Below are positions 60,681-64,000 of a stretch of DNA of 64,000 nt, in pieces. The first letter of the stretch is position 1. Each line of letters starts with the position of its first letter. Source of the DNA: Plazaster borealis (Eukaryota > Echinodermata > Asteroidea > Forcipulatida > Labidiasteridae); assembly GCA_021014325.1 (NCBI GenBank), contig CM037463.1, forward strand, positions 8,067,001-8,131,000. The letters run 5' to 3'. Position numbers and translations under genes: made by a program. The notes under the pieces were generated by a model. That model ran no database searches and was not told where the DNA came from. It was given only the letters and a program-made list of their open reading frames with translations.

Positions 60681-62180
60681 AATCAAAAAAAAAAATGTTG
60701 ACCCAAATTCTGAAAATTTGACCATGCCGGCATGGTGAATTTTGTTGATTTTGGACCCAAACTTCAAACTCACACAAAATTCTCCATATTTCTCAAACTA
60801 TGGCTTATTTACCTAGTCCGCACACATAAAATGTCTTGAGTAGTCCGCTCTGTATCATGTGGAACTATAAAATAAAAATAAAAAATGTTGACAAAAATTC
60901 TGAAAATTTGACCATGCTGGCATGGTGAATTTTGTTGATTTTGGACCCAAACTTCAAACTCACACAAAATTCTCCATATTTCTCAAACTATGGCTTATTT
61001 ACCCAGTCCGCACACATAAAATGTCTTCAGTAGTCCGCTCTGTATCATTTGGAACTATAAAATCAAAAAAATGTTGACCAAAATTCTGAAAATTTGACCA
61101 TGCCGGCATGGTGAATTTTGTTGATTTTGGACCCAAACTTCAAACTCACACAAAATTCTCCATATTTCTCAAACTATGGCTTATTTACCTAGTTCGCACA
61201 CATAAAATGTCTTCAGTAGTCCACTCTGTATCATGTGGAACTTTAAAATAAATAAAAAAATGTTGACCCAAATTCTGAAAATTTGACCATGCCGGCATGG
61301 TGAATTTTGTTGATTTTGGACCCAAACTTCAAACTCACACAAAATTCTCCATATTTCTCAAACTATGGCTTATTTACCTAGTCCGCACACATAAAATGTC
61401 TTGAGTAGTCCACTCTGTATCATTTGGAACTATAAAATCAAAAAAAAAATGTTGACCAAAATTCTGAAAATTTGACCATGCCGGCATGGTGAATTTTGTT
61501 GATTTTGGACCCAAACTTCAAACTCACACAAAATTCTCCATATTTCTCAAACTATGGCTTATTTACCTAGTCCGCACACATAAAATGTCTTCAGTAGTCC
61601 GCTCTGTATCATTTGGAACTATAAAATCAAAAGAAAATGTTGACCCAAATTCTGAAAATTTGACCATGCAGGCATGGTGAATTTTTCAGATTTTGGACCC
61701 AAACTTCAAACTCACACAAAATTTTCCATATTTCTCAAACTATGGCTTATTTACCTAGTCCGCACACATAAAATGTCTTGAGTAGTCCACTCTGTATCAT
61801 TTGGAACTATAAAATAAAATAAAAAATGTTGACCCAAATTCTGAAAATTTGACCATGCCGGCATGGTGAATTTTGTTGATTTTGGACCCAAACTTCAAAC
61901 TTACACAAAATTCTCCATATTTCTCAAACTATGGCTTATTTACCTAGTTCACACACATAAAATGTCTTCAGTAGTCCGCTCTGTATCATTTGGAACTATA
62001 AAATCAAGAATAAATGTTGACCAAAATTCTGAAAATTTGACCATGCCGGCATGGTGAATTTTGTTGATTTTGGACCCAAACTTCAAACTCACACAAAATT
62101 CTCCATATTTCTCAAACTATGGCTTATTTACCTAGTCCGCACACATAAAATGTCTTCAGTAGTCCGCTCTGTATCATTTG

Positions 62181-64000
62181 GAACTATAAAAAAAAAAAAA
62201 ATGTTGACCCAAATTCTGAACATTTGACCATGCCGGCATGGTGATTTTTGTTGATTTTGGACCCAAACTTCAAACTCACACAAAATTCTCCATATTTCTC
62301 AAACTATGGCTTATTTACCCAGTCCGCACAAATAAAATGTCTTCATTAGTCTGCTCTGTATCTTTTGTAAATATAAAATAAAAAAAAAATGTTGACCAAA
62401 ATTCTGAAAATTTGACCATGCCGGCATGGTGAATTTTGTTGATTTTGGACCCAAACTTCAAACTCACACAAAATTCTCCATATTTCTCAAACTATGGCTT
62501 ATTTACCCAGTCCGCACACATAAAATGTCTTCAGTAGTCCGCTCTGTATCATTTGGAACTATAAAATCAAAAAGAAAATGTTGACCCAAATTCTGAAAAT
62601 TTGACCATGCCGGCATGGTGAATTTTGTTGATTTTGGACCCAAACTTCAAACTCACACAAAATTCTCCATATTTCTCAAACTATGGCTTATTTACCCAGT
62701 CCGCACACATAAAATGTCTTCAGTAGTCCACTCTGTATCATTTGGAACGATAAAGTGAAAAAAAAAATGTTGACCAAAATACTTAAAATTTGACCATGCA
62801 GGAATGGTGAATTTTGTTGATTTTGGACCCACACTTCAAACTCACACAAAATTCTCCATATTTCTCAAACTATGGCTTATTTACCTAGTCCGCACACATA
62901 AAATGTCTTCAGTAGTCCGCTCTGTATCATTTGAAACCATAAAATAAAAAAAAAATGTTGACCCAAATTCTGAAAATTTGACCATGCCGGCATGGTGAAT
63001 TTTGTTGATTTTGGACCCAAACTTCAAACTCACACAAAATTCTCCATATTTCTCAAACTATGGCTTATTTACCTAGTCCGCCCCCATAAAATGTCTTTAG
63101 TCTTCCGCTCTGCATCCTTTGGAACTATAAAATAAAAAAATTTTGACCCAAATTCTGAAAATTTGACCATGCCGGCATGGTGAATTTTGTTGATTTTGGA
63201 CCCAAACTTCAAACTCACACAAAATTCTCCATATTTCTCAAACTATGGCTTATTTACCCAGTCCGCACACATAAAATGTCTTCAGTAGTCTGCTCTGTAT
63301 CATTTGAAACCATAAAAATCAAAACAAAAATTTTGACCAAAATCTGAAAATTTGACCATGCCGGCATGGTGAATTTTGTTGATTTTGGACCCAAACTTCA
63401 AACTCACACAAAATTCTCCATATTTCTCAAACTATGGCTTATTTACCTAGTCCGCACACATAAAATGTCTTCAGTAGTCCGCTCTGTATCATTTGTAACT
63501 ATAAATAAAAAATAAAAATGTTGACCAAAATTCTGAAAATTTGACCATGCCGGCATGGTGAAGTTTGTTGATTTTGGACCCAAACTTCAAACTCACACAA
63601 AATTCTCCATATTTCTCAAACTATGGCTTATTTACCCAGTCCGCACACATAAAATGTCTTCAGTAGTCCGCTCTGTATCATATGGAGATAAAAAAAATTT
63701 TAAAAAATGTTGACCAAAATTCTGAAAATTTGACCATGCCGGCATGGTGAATTTTGTTGATTTCTGACCCAAACTTCAAACTCTTACAAAATTATCAATA
63801 TTTCTCAAACTATGGCTTATTTACCCTGTCCTCACACATAAAATGTCTTCAGTAGTCCGCTCTGTATCATTTGGAACTATAAAATCAAAAAAAAAATGTT
63901 GACAAAAATTCTGAAAATTTGACCATGCCGGCATGGTGAATTTTGTTGATTTTGGACCCAAACTTCAAACTCTTACATAATTATCAGTATTTCTCAAACT
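62181..64000 (+). repeat. Diverged satellite monomers near the window end
   Basis: About ten monomers that still align over their whole length but carry many private changes. Examples are TCTTTTGTAAATATAAAA near 62363, GCAGGAATGG near 62808, CGCCCCCATAAAATG near 63080, TTTTGACC in place of GTTGACC near 63140 and 63330, TATGGAGATAAAAAAA near 63682, and CAAACTCTTACA with ATTATCAATATTTC near 63780. The last monomer shares CTCTTACA and ATTATCAGTATTTC. Divergence rises toward the right end, as is common at satellite array edges. The array continues past the window. Confidence 0.9.

Larger units (their letters stand above)
49138..62180 (+). repeat. Satellite array, segment 7
   Basis: About 69 monomers, no gene and no LINE. 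The monomer after copy 5 ends in CTCTAAATCATGTGG (49310), as after copies 1 and 2. A spacer with ACACACATAAAAAATTCAC lies near 49902 and a monomer with AGTAGGAGGCTGAGAATC near 51945. CATGGCGGCATGG monomers recur at 54661, 56554, 58258 and 59773, about 1.5-1.9 kb apart, marking a higher-order period of eight to ten monomers. No CTCAAATTATGACTT monomers were seen here, unlike the rest of the array. Confidence 0.96.

Noticed and set aside
1..64000. CRISPR-like regular repeats
   Set aside because: The whole period is conserved and there are no unique spacers. The repeat is 188-190 bp and coexists with a LINE, so it is a satellite.
1..64000. Telomeric repeat, rRNA, tRNA or histone cluster
   Set aside because: No TTAGGG-type repeats and no recognisable RNA gene or conserved coding sequence. 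Everything outside the LINE copies reads as the same monomer.

Overview
The window is a eukaryotic tandem-repeat array, not a gene-bearing region. About 55 kb of the 64 kb is an A+T-rich satellite with a monomer of about 188-190 bp, roughly 290 monomers, all in one orientation. It is interrupted by five 5'-truncated copies of one non-LTR retrotransposon (LINE) at 13070-14706, 18125-19763, 32051-34043, 43952-45591 and 47486-49125. There is no intact protein-coding gene, tRNA, rRNA, CRISPR array or prokaryotic-style operon. The reverse transcriptase has the QTCGVPGR and GIRQGCPLSP signatures of the L1 superfamily and looks closest to the Tx1-type animal group. That suggests a metazoan, perhaps an aquatic invertebrate. 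The species cannot be fixed from the sequence.

Each satellite monomer has the same anatomy: a 16-bp perfect palindrome (ACCATGCCGGCATGGT), a conserved body of about 140 bp, a TATAAAA motif and a variable A-rich spacer. Several monomer classes are visible. They differ in the body (for example CTCAAACTATGGCTT versus CTCAAATTATGACTT), in the palindrome core, and in the spacer (A-run, AAATTTAAA type, AATAAAATAAAA type, CAAAAAGAAAA type). Rare variants recur in the same order, which shows higher-order units and local duplications of 1.1, 1.46, 1.5-1.7 and 1.9 kb and longer.

The five LINE copies sit at the same monomer position, on the same strand, with the same 5' truncation point and the same 12-bp target-site duplication. 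The simplest reading is one insertion that was then amplified with the satellite. A sixth site (3406-3978) has the flanks of a LINE-bearing unit on both sides, but its interior is three monomer lengths of satellite with short collinear LINE patches: a ghost insertion.

The copies fall into two lineages. Copies 1, 2, 4 and 5 share a +1 frameshift that creates a stop and lack a 775-bp 3' segment. Copy 3 keeps that segment, including a CCHC-like zinc knuckle, but lacks a neighbouring 421-bp segment. None can encode a working element.

Layout: 1-3405 satellite, collinear with 15.1-18.1 kb; 3406-3978 ghost LINE; 3991-13069 satellite; copy 1; 14719-18124 satellite; copy 2; 19776-32050 satellite with very homogeneous stretches near 22.3-24.3 and 27.7-31.3 kb; copy 3; 34056-43951 satellite rich in local duplications; copy 4; 45604-47485 short satellite; copy 5; 49138-62180 satellite; 62181-64000 increasingly diverged monomers that look like the approach to an array edge.
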